Shown: piece by piece, positions 52,328 to 59,905 of the stretch | Layout: the number at the start of each line of letters is the position of its first letter | Position numbering within the stretch: the stretch's first letter is position 1 | NCBI GenBank assembly: GCA_002352205.1 | Contig: DEHZ01000010.1 | Span: 372,245-436,244 of the forward strand | Length of the DNA: 64,000 nucleotides | Source: Flavobacterium sp. UBA2787 | GTDB taxonomy: Bacteria > Bacteroidota > Bacteroidia > Flavobacteriales > Flavobacteriaceae | Direction: 5' to 3' | Notes under the pieces: generated by a model | Told to the model about the DNA's origin: nothing | Databases searched by the model: none | Seen by the model: the letters and a program-made list of their open reading frames with translations, nothing else | Position numbers and translations under genes: made by a program

Positions 52328-53944
52328 ATGTGTGGAATTTTAGCCATTATAGGAAAAGGAAAAGACGAATCATTAGTTCAAGAATTGTCTAAAAGAATGT
52401 CGCATCGCGGTCCGGACGAAAGTGATATACACATCACCGAAAACGGTCATTTTTTAGCTCACGAACGTTTGTCTATCGTTGATTTGCATACCGGAAAACA
52501 ACCTATTCAAGGAACATCATCCGCTTGGATGATTCACAATGGCGAAATTTACAATCATCAAAAATTAAGAGACGGAATTTTAAAAGACCACAAATTCAGA
52601 ACTACATCTGATTCGGAAGTAATTGTGCATTTGTATGAAAAATTCGGTTACGATTTTTGTGATATGCTCGACGGAATGTTTGCTTTCGTAGTAATTGACG
52701 GCGACGATTATATTGCCGGCCGCGATCCACTCGGAATAAAACCGCTTTATTACGGTATAGATGAAAGAGGAAGAATGTTTTTTGCTTCCGAAATGAAAGC
52801 GATTGCCGATCAATGTAAAACATTTTCAACCTTTCCTCCGGGACATTATTATACACAAGAAACAGGTTTTGTAAAATACTATCAACCAAAATGGGAAGAT
52901 GAAACGTTGGCGGTTGAAGAACTAGATTTAAAAGCCATTCGTGAAACCTTATCCGAAGGAGTTCGTAAGCGTTTGATGAGCGATGTGCCAATCGGAGTGT
53001 TGCTTTCCGGTGGATTAGATTCGTCGTTAACGTCTTCCATCGCTTCTCGTTACATGAAAGAGATGGGCAAAACCCTGCATTCTTTTTCAATTGGTTTAGA
53101 TGCCGAAGCACCTGATGCCAAAGCAGCCCGAAAAGTAGCGGAGTTTTTAGGAACACAACATCACGAAATTCATTTTACCATCGAACAAGGAATTGAAATT
53201 TTAGATAAATTGATTTGGCATTTGGAAACGTATGATGTCACCTCCGTTCGTGCGAGTACGCCAATGTACTTTTTGTCAAAAGCGATTACCGATATGGGAA
53301 TAAAAGTAGTTCTTTCAGGAGAAGGGGCCGATGAAATTTTTGGAGGTTATTTATATTTTAGAAATGCTCCAAGTGTAGAAGATTTCCAGAAAGAAACGAT
53401 TGAACGTGTGCAAAAGCTATTTACAGCCGATTTACTGCGTGCAGACAAATCGACGATGGCTCACGGACTTGAAGCAAGAGTTCCGTTTTTAGATAAAGCA
53501 TTTTTGGAATTAGCGATTAAAGTGAAACCGGAAGAAAAAATGCCATCAACGTATGACGGAATTGAAAAATATATTCTTCGTAAAGCATTTGACACACCGG
53601 AACAACCGTATTTACCGGAGGAAGTATTGTGGCGTCAAAAAGAGCAATTTTCAGATGGAGTAGGGTATAACTGGATTGATACATTAATCGACTATTGTTC
53701 AAGTCAAGTTACTGAGGAGGAGTTTGAAAAAGCGGCAGAACTATATCCGTACAACACACCCATTACAAAAGAAGCATTCTTTTACAGAAGAATTTTTCAT
53801 AAACATTTTCCACAAGTAGCGGCAGCTCAAACGGTTCGAAAATGGATTCCGAAATGGCAAGAAAACCAAGATCCAAGCGGAAGAGCGAATGCCGCTCACG
53901 TAAAAGCAGATACCTCAATTGCTAAAATGGATTTACCGGTATAA
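52328..53944 (+). CDS. asnB: Asparagine synthase (glutamine-hydrolysing)
   Basis: AsnB, 538 residues, converting aspartate, glutamine and ATP to asparagine. N-terminal class II glutaminase with the nucleophile Cys2 (MCGILAIIG), MSHRGPDESD and MIHNGEIYNH. The synthase domain has the PP-loop SGGLDSS at 227-233, SGEGADEIFGGYLYF and LRADKSTMAHGLEARVPFLDK. C-terminus is complete. A near-consensus -7 element CATTTTTG sits at 52282-52289. A terminator follows. Confidence 0.96.
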   Translation: MCGILAIIGKGKDESLVQELSKRMSHRGPDESDIHITENGHFLAHERLSIVDLHTGKQPIQGTSSAWMIHNGEIYNHQKLRDGILKDHKFRTTSDSEVIVHLYEKFGYDFCDMLDGMFAFVVIDGDDYIAGRDPLGIKPLYYGIDERGRMFFASEMKAIADQCKTFSTFPPGHYYTQETGFVKYYQPKWEDETLAVEELDLKAIRETLSEGVRKRLMSDVPIGVLLSGGLDSSLTSSIASRYMKEMGKTLHSFSIGLDAEAPDAKAARKVAEFLGTQHHEIHFTIEQGIEILDKLIWHLETYDVTSVRASTPMYFLSKAITDMGIKVVLSGEGADEIFGGYLYFRNAPSVEDFQKETIERVQKLFTADLLRADKSTMAHGLEARVPFLDKAFLELAIKVKPEEKMPSTYDGIEKYILRKAFDTPEQPYLPEEVLWRQKEQFSDGVGYNWIDTLIDYCSSQVTEEEFEKAAELYPYNTPITKEAFFYRRIFHKHFPQVAAAQTVRKWIPKWQENQDPSGRANAAHVKADTSIAKMDLPV

Positions 53945-53977
53945 CAATATTTATGATTGAAGTTTAGTTTGTTTGTT

Positions 53978-54012
53978 AAAGGCGTTCTCGTTGTGGGGAA
54001 CGCTTTTTTTTT
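53978..54012 (+). terminator. Terminator after asnB
   Basis: GCGTTC and GAACGC pair around a loop TCGTTGTGGG, followed by ten T. Confidence 0.8.
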
Positions 54013-54137
54013 TGGTTTTTTTTCTGCAAATTAATGATTCTGCGGTTTTCTGTATCATTTCGTCGATAGTAGAACCGAGCGGTAGCGAACAGACAAAGCA
54101 AATCACATCACGATTGATATTTTATTAGTTACTTTAT

Positions 54138-54164
54138 GAGATTTCTCGTGCCTCGAAATGACAA
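54138..54164. repeat. TTGTCAT...ATCTC dispersed motif, copy 2 (inverted)
   Basis: Read on the minus strand the 27 bases begin TTGTCATTTCGA and end GAAATCTC, equal in length to copy 1 (6963-6989) and with the same outer bases. Confidence 0.55.
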
Positions 54165-54247
54165 GGCTAAGGGTTTGTAGTCAAGTTTTAAAATCAAAAC
54201 TGTGAAGTCGGTAGACATCGTTGAGCGGAGAAATTCACCAACAGTTT

Positions 54248-54667
54248 TTAATTTTGCTTAATATCATAAGTTGCTGAATATAAAAGATTTTTATTTTCTT
54301 TTTTAAATTCTTCAAAAGCTGTTTTGTACCATTTTGAATCCGTAGAAACTCCCCCGTAATCTTCGACACTTTTCACATCGTACATTTCTCCATCTAACCA
54401 AGGTTCAATTCCAAAAATACCTACACCGAGTTTTTCAATTCTATTAATAACAATTTCAAAGTCAGATTCAGAAAAATAGTAAATCGATTCTACATCAAAA
54501 CCATCATTCCTATTTTTAAGATTAGTAAAGATATTTGTGGTCAAATAGTCAGCTTTATTTTTAATTTGACTATATTTTTGAATATCTAATTTAGCTTTTT
54601 TGCTATATTTTCTGATATAATATACACCAATGAAAACAGCGATTAAAAGTAAGATGAGTTGAGTCAT
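54248..54667 (-). CDS. Hypothetical single-pass membrane protein
   Basis: A 139-residue protein, not recognised. One N-terminal membrane segment (LILLLIAVFIGVYYI, about 4-18) is followed by a basic stretch and a soluble domain (FDVESIYYFSESDFEIVINRIEKLGVGIFGIEPWLDGEMYDVKSVEDYGG, about 59-108). The domain looks like a compact alpha/beta unit but I cannot name a family. High A+T, isolated between gene-free stretches. Confidence 0.6.
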   Translation of the reverse strand: MTQLILLLIAVFIGVYYIRKYSKKAKLDIQKYSQIKNKADYLTTNIFTNLKNRNDGFDVESIYYFSESDFEIVINRIEKLGVGIFGIEPWLDGEMYDVKSVEDYGGVSTDSKWYKTAFEEFKKENKNLLYSATYDIKQN

Positions 54668-54805
54668 TTTTTATGAATCTTTAGTTATCTAATAATTATT
54701 CCAGACCAAAATAACATTAAATTATAACATATCAATCACTACAAAAATAATTTTACTAAAAGTTGGGTAGGTGATAAAAGATGTTTGATAACAGTAAATT
54801 TCTTC

Positions 54806-54920
54806 CTAGCACCGCACCCGCGTGAAGGATTGAAGTGGAAAGCCCACAGAGAGGAGGCACGACGAACGAGGACTTGTAACGGAAAGCCTGACCCGGAGCT
54901 TGTCGGAGGGGCACGCCCCA
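54806..54920 (+). repeat. Structured dispersed repeat element, copy C
   Basis: Starts CTAGCACCGCACCCGCGTGAA, carries GGATTGAAGTGGAAAGCCC, then a G+A-rich middle, then TTGTAACGGAAAGCC, ending GGGGCACGCCCC. The edges match the other copies closely. It lies in the intergenic stretch with no gene on either side. Confidence 0.78.
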
Positions 54921-54938
54921 TTAAAAATTAGTTTAAAA

Positions 54939-54964
54939 GTTTCAGGTTTCAGGTTTTAGGTCGG
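54939..54964. repeat. Heptamer array GTTTCAG
   Basis: GTTTCAG, GTTTCAG, GTTTTAG, GTCGGG in tandem at seven-base spacing. Confidence 0.65.
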
Positions 54965-55091
54965 GAGTTGTTCAAAAGAAAATGTTCTCCAAACGAATCC
55001 GTTTCAATCCATTATAGCTAAGCTATCAAATCCGTGAAGATCTGTTTCATCTGTCTAATCCATGTTCCATTTAAAAGCGAAGCAATTTTAA

Positions 55092-55139
55092 AGGTTTCAA
55101 GTTTGAAATTTTTGTTTCAGGTTTCAAGTTTTAGGTTGG
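55092..55139. repeat. Heptamer array GTTTCAA/GTTTCAG
   Basis: GGTTTCA, AGTTTGA, AATTTTT, GTTTCAG, GTTTCAA, GTTTTAG, GTTGG: units related to those at 4666-4698. Confidence 0.6.
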
Positions 55140-55219
55140 ATTAAGAGTAGAAAATGGAGTAATTTTCTTGAATTTTCATTATTCATTAGAAAATAATTAA
55201 AAAAATATTAATAAAAATG

Positions 55220-55248
55220 TTGTTATTTAAATTTTTATGTTAAATTTG
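55220..55248 (+). promoter_or_regulatory. Strong promoter for the twin 97-residue genes
   Basis: TTG (55220-55222), 18-base spacer, TAAATTTG (55241-55248), all exact. Transcription would start near 55255, leaving a leader of about 33 bases. Confidence 0.78.
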
Positions 55249-55287
55249 AGTCCCCTTAAATCTATTATTAACCTAAATTGACTATTT

Positions 55288-55581
55288 ATGGCTACTGTTT
55301 ACGAATCCATCGAAAACGAGAAAATTTCTTCTCTCGTGTTCCCTAAGTCCGATGTTTTGAGTAGAAATGAAGCAATTCTTCAACGGCTCTCTGAGTTGAA
55401 AATGGCCTTAACATTCGGTAATCTTGATTATTTTAAAATTAAAATTTATTTTGAAGACAATCAGTCCAAGAAGGTTGTGGAAGCAAAAGTATGTGGTGTT
55501 ACGAAAAACCGCGTGATTTTGACCCAAGGTATTGGTATTCCGATTAATAGAATTTATAGGACGTTTAAGTTTTATAATTAA
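55288..55581 (+). CDS. 97-residue conserved hypothetical protein, copy 1
   Basis: A small cytosolic protein. Shared core with its neighbour: SELKMALTFGNLDYFKIKIYFEDNQSKKVVEAKVCGVTKNRVILTQGIGIPINRIYR (about 34-90), which reads as a helix followed by a five-strand SH3/Sm-like barrel. Related proteins occur across Flavobacterium as conserved hypotheticals. Preceded by an exact promoter; the second copy starts 11 bases later. Function unknown; an RNA- or protein-binding barrel is a guess. Confidence 0.8.
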   Translation: MATVYESIENEKISSLVFPKSDVLSRNEAILQRLSELKMALTFGNLDYFKIKIYFEDNQSKKVVEAKVCGVTKNRVILTQGIGIPINRIYRTFKFYN

Positions 55582-55592
55582 TAATCCTATTT

Positions 55593-55886
55593 ATGATAGA
55601 AACTGCTACCACTTTCTTTGAGCCTATCGAGAAAGAGACGATTCAATTATTACATTTTCCGCAGGAGGATGTTTTGGAAGACAAACAATTAAAAAGAACC
55701 AGAATTGCCGGTCTTTCACGAGCGTTGGCACTTGGCAATTTAGAACACATTAAGACCAAAATTTACTTTGAAGATGAGTTGTTTAAACGTGTAGTAGAAA
55801 CTACCGTTTGGGGAATTACAGACGATAAAGTGATTTTGAAACAAGGAACTATTATACCGATAAACAGAATCTATTATTCGCAATAG
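55593..55886 (+). CDS. 97-residue conserved hypothetical protein, copy 2
   Basis: Paralogue of the preceding gene, same length, with GLSRALALGNLEHIKTKIYFEDELFKRVVETTVWGITDDKVILKQGTIIPINRIYYSQ as the shared half and a divergent N-terminus (IEKETIQLLHFPQEDVLEDKQLKRTRIAG). Copy 1 and copy 2 align without gaps over the barrel region. Followed by a good terminator, so the pair is a self-contained operon. Function unknown. Confidence 0.8.
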   Translation: MIETATTFFEPIEKETIQLLHFPQEDVLEDKQLKRTRIAGLSRALALGNLEHIKTKIYFEDELFKRVVETTVWGITDDKVILKQGTIIPINRIYYSQ

Positions 55887-55910
55887 ATCTCTAGTTAGTT
55901 TGTTAAGTTG

Positions 55911-55942
55911 AAACACCAACTGTGCCGGTTGGTGTTTTTTTT
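55911..55942 (+). terminator. Terminator of the twin-gene operon
   Basis: AAACACCAAC and GTTGGTGTTT form a perfect 10-bp stem with loop TGTGCCG, followed by a T run. Confidence 0.88.
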
Positions 55943-55950
55943 GTGGCTTT

Positions 55951-56023
55951 TTGACACGAATTTCACGAATTAGTACGAATTTTTAAACATTCAATTCGTG
56001 TTAATTCGTGAAATTCGTGTCAA
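55951..56023. repeat. Long inverted repeat (31-bp arms) CACGAATT family
   Basis: The arm starting TTGACACGAATTTCACGAAT (55951-55981) pairs with the arm 55993-56023 at 29 of 31 positions; the loop is about 11 bases. It lies between convergent genes and might act as a second terminator. Confidence 0.8.
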
Positions 56024-56031
56024 ATTTTTTA

Positions 56032-56433
56032 TTAATTAATGGTGTAAACGTATTGGCAACGCACTTGCTTTTTATCTTTGACGGCGGGATACCAAGGTTC
56101 GTCGAACTTGGTGAATACTTTGATGGTTTGTGCTTTATAATGAGCTGAGATAGAATTTAATACTTGGATGTCGGAGATGGTTCCGTCAATTTCTACTATA
56201 AAACTACATACAATTTTGGGAACCAATGGTTCTTTGATGTCTTGTTTTAGGTTTCGTGCGATGAAACGTTGCATGGCATTTTCGCCATACATTAATTTGG
56301 GTTTTACATCTACTTCGCTTTCCAGATATACTTTTTCACCGGAAACGGTATGGTTTAATTTTTTGGCATACTCCGCATTGGTTTGTGCAAAGGATGTGAG
56401 TGTAAATACTAATAGACAGATTAATGATTTCAT
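56032..56433 (-). CDS. Exported protein with a solo TonB C-terminal-like domain
   Basis: A 133-residue protein. Signal peptide MKSLICLLVFTLTSFAQ (cut near 17), then a spacer and a TonB C-terminal-like domain: DVKPKLMYGENAMQRFIARNLKQDI ... VCSFIVEIDGTISDIQVLNSISAHYKAQTIKVFTKFDEPWYPAVKDKKQVRCQYVYTI. In complete TonB proteins this domain follows an N-terminal transmembrane anchor and a proline-rich spacer. Here both are absent, so it is free in the periplasm and probably not an energy transducer. Similar solo domains are common in Bacteroidota. Function unknown. Confidence 0.82.
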   Translation of the reverse strand: MKSLICLLVFTLTSFAQTNAEYAKKLNHTVSGEKVYLESEVDVKPKLMYGENAMQRFIARNLKQDIKEPLVPKIVCSFIVEIDGTISDIQVLNSISAHYKAQTIKVFTKFDEPWYPAVKDKKQVRCQYVYTIN

Positions 56434-56502
56434 ACAGGTTATTTAATGAATATAAAACTCAATTTTCGTGATAAAAGTATATAATTGCTGTGAATATTTT
56501 CA

Positions 56503-56541
56503 TAAAAAAAAAGCACCAATCCGGAAACGGATTGGTGCTTT
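56503..56541 (-). terminator. Rho-independent terminator downstream of clpB
   Basis: GCACCAATCCG and CGGATTGGTGC form a perfect 11-bp stem with loop GAAA. The A-run at 56504-56512 gives a U-run for minus-strand transcripts. It lies about 207 bases beyond the clpB stop, past another inverted repeat. Confidence 0.75.
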
Positions 56542-56608
56542 CAACCTAACTAATCAATATGAAAAAACTACTTACTTTTAAAAATTATATTTAGCTTTAT
56601 TTATTTTG

Positions 56609-56731
56609 AACCACATAGAAACATAGGTTTTTGTTACTTGTAAAAACGTTTCACTCAATTTGAGAAAAGCATAGCTATGTGAAACCAATAATTGGTCTAT
56701 CCGACACTTTTCCCTATGTATCTATGTGGTT
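56609..56731. repeat. Dispersed-type element with 19-bp inverted ends (AACCACATAG)
   Basis: AACCACATAGAAACATAGG (56609-56627) and CCTATGTATCTATGTGGTT (56713-56731) are inverted copies at 18 of 19 positions, framing about 85 bases. The total of about 123 bases resembles a small mobile or structural element. It lies between the clpB stop and its terminator. Confidence 0.7.
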
Positions 56732-56747
56732 AAGTATAAAAACTCTT

Positions 56748-59351
56748 TTATTTTACTAACTCACTTTGGTTTCTAAAAACCAATTCGTTATTGAAACTGT
56801 CGAGCAAAATGATGCTATCGGTTTTTACAGTGCCGCTCAAAATTTCTTTTGATAATTTGTTTAATACTTCGCGTTGAATCACTCGTTTCACCGGTCTGGC
56901 TCCAAATTGAGGATCATAGCCTTTCTTCGCTAAATAATCAATTGCTTCCGGAGTGGCATCCATTGTGATGTTTTGCTGAGCTAACATTTTGGTGACACTT
57001 TTTAACTGCAAACCAACGATTTCTCGAATGTTTGCATTGGATAATGGTGTGAACATTACGATTTCATCAATTCGATTGATAAATTCAGGACGAACAGTTT
57101 GTTTTAATAAACCTAAAACTTCCACTTTGGCGGCTTCAGTTGCGGCTTCAATTCCACCGGAGAGATTTTCAAATTTCTCTTGAATAATATGACTTCCCAT
57201 ATTCGACGTCATAATGATAATGGTGTTTTTAAAATCGGCAACACGACCTTTGTTATCGGTTAATCGGCCTTCATCCAACACTTGTAAAAGTATGTTGAAG
57301 GTGTCGGGATGAGCTTTTTCAATTTCGTCCAACAATACAACAGAATACGGTTTGCGACGCACGGCTTCGGTCAATTGACCACCTTCATCATAACCCACAT
57401 ATCCCGGAGGAGCACCTACTAATCGGCTCACGGCGTGACGTTCTTGGTATTCGCTCATATCGATTCGGGTCATCGCATTTTCGTCATCAAATAAATATTC
57501 GGCTAACGCTTTGGCTAATTCGGTTTTTCCGACTCCAGTTGTTCCCAAGAAAAGAAACGTTCCGATAGGTTTTTTCATATCCTGCAATCCGGCACGACTT
57601 CTGCGAACAGCATCACTAATGGCTTCGATGGCTTCTTCCTGACCAACGACACGGTGGTGTAATTCGTCTTCTAATTTTAATAATTTATCGCGTTCGCCTT
57701 GCAGCATTTTGGTCACGGGAATGCCGGTCCATTTGGCTACAACTTCGGCAATATCTTCACGGGTTACTTCTTCTTTGATTAACGAAGTTCCGGACTGATT
57801 TTCTTGCAATTGAATTTGCAATTTGTCTAAACGTTCTTGAGCTTCTTTGATTTTTCCGTAACGGATTTCGGCTACTTTTCCGTAATCGCCTTCGCGTTCG
57901 GCACGTTCGGCTTCTAACTTGAAGTTTTCAATTTCAATTTTGACGTTTTGGATGTTATCAACTACTTCTTTTTCCGATTTCCATTTAGCAAAAATCTCAT
58001 TGCGTTCTTCTTTTAAATTGGCTAATTCCAGTCCTAATATTTTCAGTTTTGCTTCGTCATTTTCGCGTTTGATGGCTTCGATTTCAATTTCCAATTGCAT
58101 GATTTTTCGATCCAAAACATCCAATTCTTCGGGTTTTGAATTGATTTCCATTCGCAATTTAGAAGCAGCTTCGTCCATTAAATCGATGGCTTTGTCCGGC
58201 AAAAATCGGTTGGAAATATAGCGTTGCGATAATTCAACTGCTGCGATAATCGCTTCGTCTTTGATTCGCACTTTATGATGCGTTTCATACTTTTCTTTAA
58301 TTCCACGTAAAATTGAAATCGCACTTTCAGTATCCGGTTCATCCACCATAATTTTTTGAAAACGTCGTTCGAGAGCTTTGTCTTTTTCAAAATATTTTTG
58401 GTATTCGTCTAAAGTCGTTGCACCAATTGCACGCAATTCGCCACGAGCCAATGCAGGTTTTAAAATGTTGGCAGCATCCATTGCACCTTCGCCACCTCCT
58501 GCACCCACTAAGGTGTGAATTTCATCAATGAATAAGACAATGTCGCCTTCGGCAGCAATGACTTCTTTGACAACTGATTTTAAGCGTTCTTCAAATTCAC
58601 CTTTGTATTTTGCACCGGCGATTAACGAACCCATATCTAACGAAAAAACGATTTTGTCTTTCAGGTTTTCGGGAACGTCGCCATCTACAATTCGGTGGGC
58701 TAAACCTTCGGCAATGGCAGTTTTACCAACACCGGGTTCACCCACTAACATGGGGTTATTTTTGGTTCGGCGAGATAGAATTTGTAGCACTCTGCGGATT
58801 TCTTCATCACGACCAATTACGGGATCGAGTTTGCCGGTTTTGGCTAATTCGTTGAGGTTTTTGGCGTATTTATTCAACGCGTTATAGGTTTCTTCGGCTG
58901 AAGCAGAAGTTACGCGTTCGCCTTTTCGTAGTTCTGAAATGGCGGCTTCTAAACCTTTTTCGGTTACACCTTGGTCTTTTAAAATCTGAGCGACTTTACT
59001 TTTGGATTTGAAAATAGCTAATAGTAAATGTTCAATCGAAACATATTCATCATTCATTTTTTTGGCAATGATGGATGCTTCATTCAACATCGTTCCGGCC
59101 TCTCTGGAAAGCATAATTTCGCCACCGGAAACTTTTGGAAAACTTTGAATTGTACTATCTAAGATTTGGGAGAACAAGTTGACATTCACATTCATTTTTT
59201 TCAAAATAAACGGAGCAACGTTTTCATCTACTTCTAAAATTCCTTTAAAAATATGTTCGTTTTCCAGTTGTTGCTGACCAAAACCTTGTGCAATTTGCTG
59301 AGCTTGTTGCAAAGCTTCTTGCGATTTAATGGTTAAATTTTTTAAATTCAT
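56748..59351 (-). CDS. clpB: ATP-dependent chaperone ClpB
   Basis: ClpB/Hsp104 disaggregase of 867 residues working with DnaK. Clp N-terminal repeats ([21 protein letters not shown]..., about 1-145), AAA+ 1 with Walker A GEPGVGKT near 205 and Walker [16 protein letters not shown], a coiled-coil middle domain (about 400-520, [19 protein letters not shown]...) and AAA+ 2 with GTTGVGKT near 606 and [13 protein letters not shown]. Sensor and C-terminal parts are complete. Middle domain presence separates it from ClpA/ClpC. No clear heat-shock promoter is visible in the 164-base divergent region. Confidence 0.97.
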   Translation of the reverse strand: MNLKNLTIKSQEALQQAQQIAQGFGQQQLENEHIFKGILEVDENVAPFILKKMNVNVNLFSQILDSTIQSFPKVSGGEIMLSREAGTMLNEASIIAKKMNDEYVSIEHLLLAIFKSKSKVAQILKDQGVTEKGLEAAISELRKGERVTSASAEETYNALNKYAKNLNELAKTGKLDPVIGRDEEIRRVLQILSRRTKNNPMLVGEPGVGKTAIAEGLAHRIVDGDVPENLKDKIVFSLDMGSLIAGAKYKGEFEERLKSVVKEVIAAEGDIVLFIDEIHTLVGAGGGEGAMDAANILKPALARGELRAIGATTLDEYQKYFEKDKALERRFQKIMVDEPDTESAISILRGIKEKYETHHKVRIKDEAIIAAVELSQRYISNRFLPDKAIDLMDEAASKLRMEINSKPEELDVLDRKIMQLEIEIEAIKRENDEAKLKILGLELANLKEERNEIFAKWKSEKEVVDNIQNVKIEIENFKLEAERAEREGDYGKVAEIRYGKIKEAQERLDKLQIQLQENQSGTSLIKEEVTREDIAEVVAKWTGIPVTKMLQGERDKLLKLEDELHHRVVGQEEAIEAISDAVRRSRAGLQDMKKPIGTFLFLGTTGVGKTELAKALAEYLFDDENAMTRIDMSEYQERHAVSRLVGAPPGYVGYDEGGQLTEAVRRKPYSVVLLDEIEKAHPDTFNILLQVLDEGRLTDNKGRVADFKNTIIIMTSNMGSHIIQEKFENLSGGIEAATEAAKVEVLGLLKQTVRPEFINRIDEIVMFTPLSNANIREIVGLQLKSVTKMLAQQNITMDATPEAIDYLAKKGYDPQFGARPVKRVIQREVLNKLSKEILSGTVKTDSIILLDSFNNELVFRNQSELVK

Positions 59352-59399
59352 TTGTTTTATTTTTATGTTTTTAAGACAAGTAAATGCCTAGTATTTCGG

Positions 59400-59407
59400 T
59401 ATCTTTG
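59400..59407 (+). promoter_or_regulatory. -7 element upstream of ytxJ
   Basis: TATCTTTG, exact TAnnTTTG, 109 bases before the ytxJ ATG. The distance gives a long leader, so another start is possible; support is partial. Confidence 0.4.
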
Positions 59408-59515
59408 TAGAGGTTTAGTCAACTACTATTCCAAATCTAAAACTAAGACAAAATGACTGATTTTTGAGTGAAATCGCATCAAAAGCAAGTCAAAATGTCT
59501 TGAAACACGTCAAAA

Positions 59516-59902
59516 ATGAGTTTTTTTACTAATTTATTCGGGAATTCAGAGGAGGGAAATTTATCCAAAGTAGGATGGAGGATGCTAACCGATTTGGGTC
59601 AGCTTAATGAACTAATCGAATTATCCCATCAACAACCGGTTTTAATTTTTAAACACAGCACGCGATGCAGCATCAGTCGCTTTGCGTTGAAAAACTTTGA
59701 AAACGAATATGATTTTTCAGAAGAAGAATTGCAACCGTATTTTTTAGATTTACTAGAATACAGAAACATTTCAAACGAAATTGCCAATCGGTTTAATGTG
59801 ATGCATCAATCACCACAAATCCTTCTAATTAAAGACGGAAAATGTGTTTATGATGAATCACACGATGGGATTGAGGTTGCGGGATTGAAAGAGTTTGTTT
59901 AG
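59516..59902 (+). CDS. ytxJ: Bacillithiol system redox protein YtxJ (BrxC-like)
   Basis: A 128-residue thioredoxin-fold protein of the YtxJ/BrxC bacilliredoxin family, which removes bacillithiol from thiolated proteins in Bacillota and Bacteroidota. VLIFKHSTRCSISRFALKNF (about 43-62) has the active-site C51 in a C-S-I-S setting, while typical BrxC reads CPIS. The rest (YFLDLLEYRNISNEIANRFNVMHQSPQILLIKDGKCVYDESHDGI) has the cis-Pro region and thioredoxin end. Divergent from clpB, so it may share stress control (inference). Bacillithiol biosynthesis genes are not in the window. Confidence 0.9.
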   Translation: MSFFTNLFGNSEEGNLSKVGWRMLTDLGQLNELIELSHQQPVLIFKHSTRCSISRFALKNFENEYDFSEEELQPYFLDLLEYRNISNEIANRFNVMHQSPQILLIKDGKCVYDESHDGIEVAGLKEFV

Positions 59903-59905
59903 GAA

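Larger units (their letters stand above)
53945..54247. other. Gene-free stretch after asnB
   Basis: 303 bases. It holds the asnB terminator (53978-54012) and the inverted second copy of the TTGTCAT...ATCTC motif (54138-54164). The remainder is unremarkable, with no convincing frame. Confidence 0.6.
54668..55287. other. Gene-free stretch of 620 bases with repeat elements
   Basis: It holds structured repeat copy C (54806-54920), a heptamer array (54939-54964, gTTTCAGG units), AT-rich sequence, another heptamer array (55092-55139) and the promoter of the twin 97-residue genes (55220-55248). A frame open inside copy C is not a gene. Confidence 0.6.
56434..56747. other. Gene-free stretch between TonB-C-like gene and clpB
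   Basis: 314 bases. It contains a GC-richer hairpin acting as the clpB terminator (56503-56541), a second long inverted repeat (56609-56731), and an 11-codon frame (56559-56594, MKKLLTFKNYI) that I do not count as a gene. Confidence 0.6.

Noticed and set aside
54739-54921. Open frame of 60 codons on the minus strand (GRAPPTSSGSGF...)
   Set aside because: It lies inside structured repeat copy C, and its composition follows the repeat (Gly/Ser/Arg-rich), not a protein family.
56559-56594. 11-codon frame ATG...TAG (MKKLLTFKNYI) near the clpB terminator
   Set aside because: Too short to support as a gene; the MKK-like start is common by chance in AT-rich DNA and no leader-peptide context is seen.
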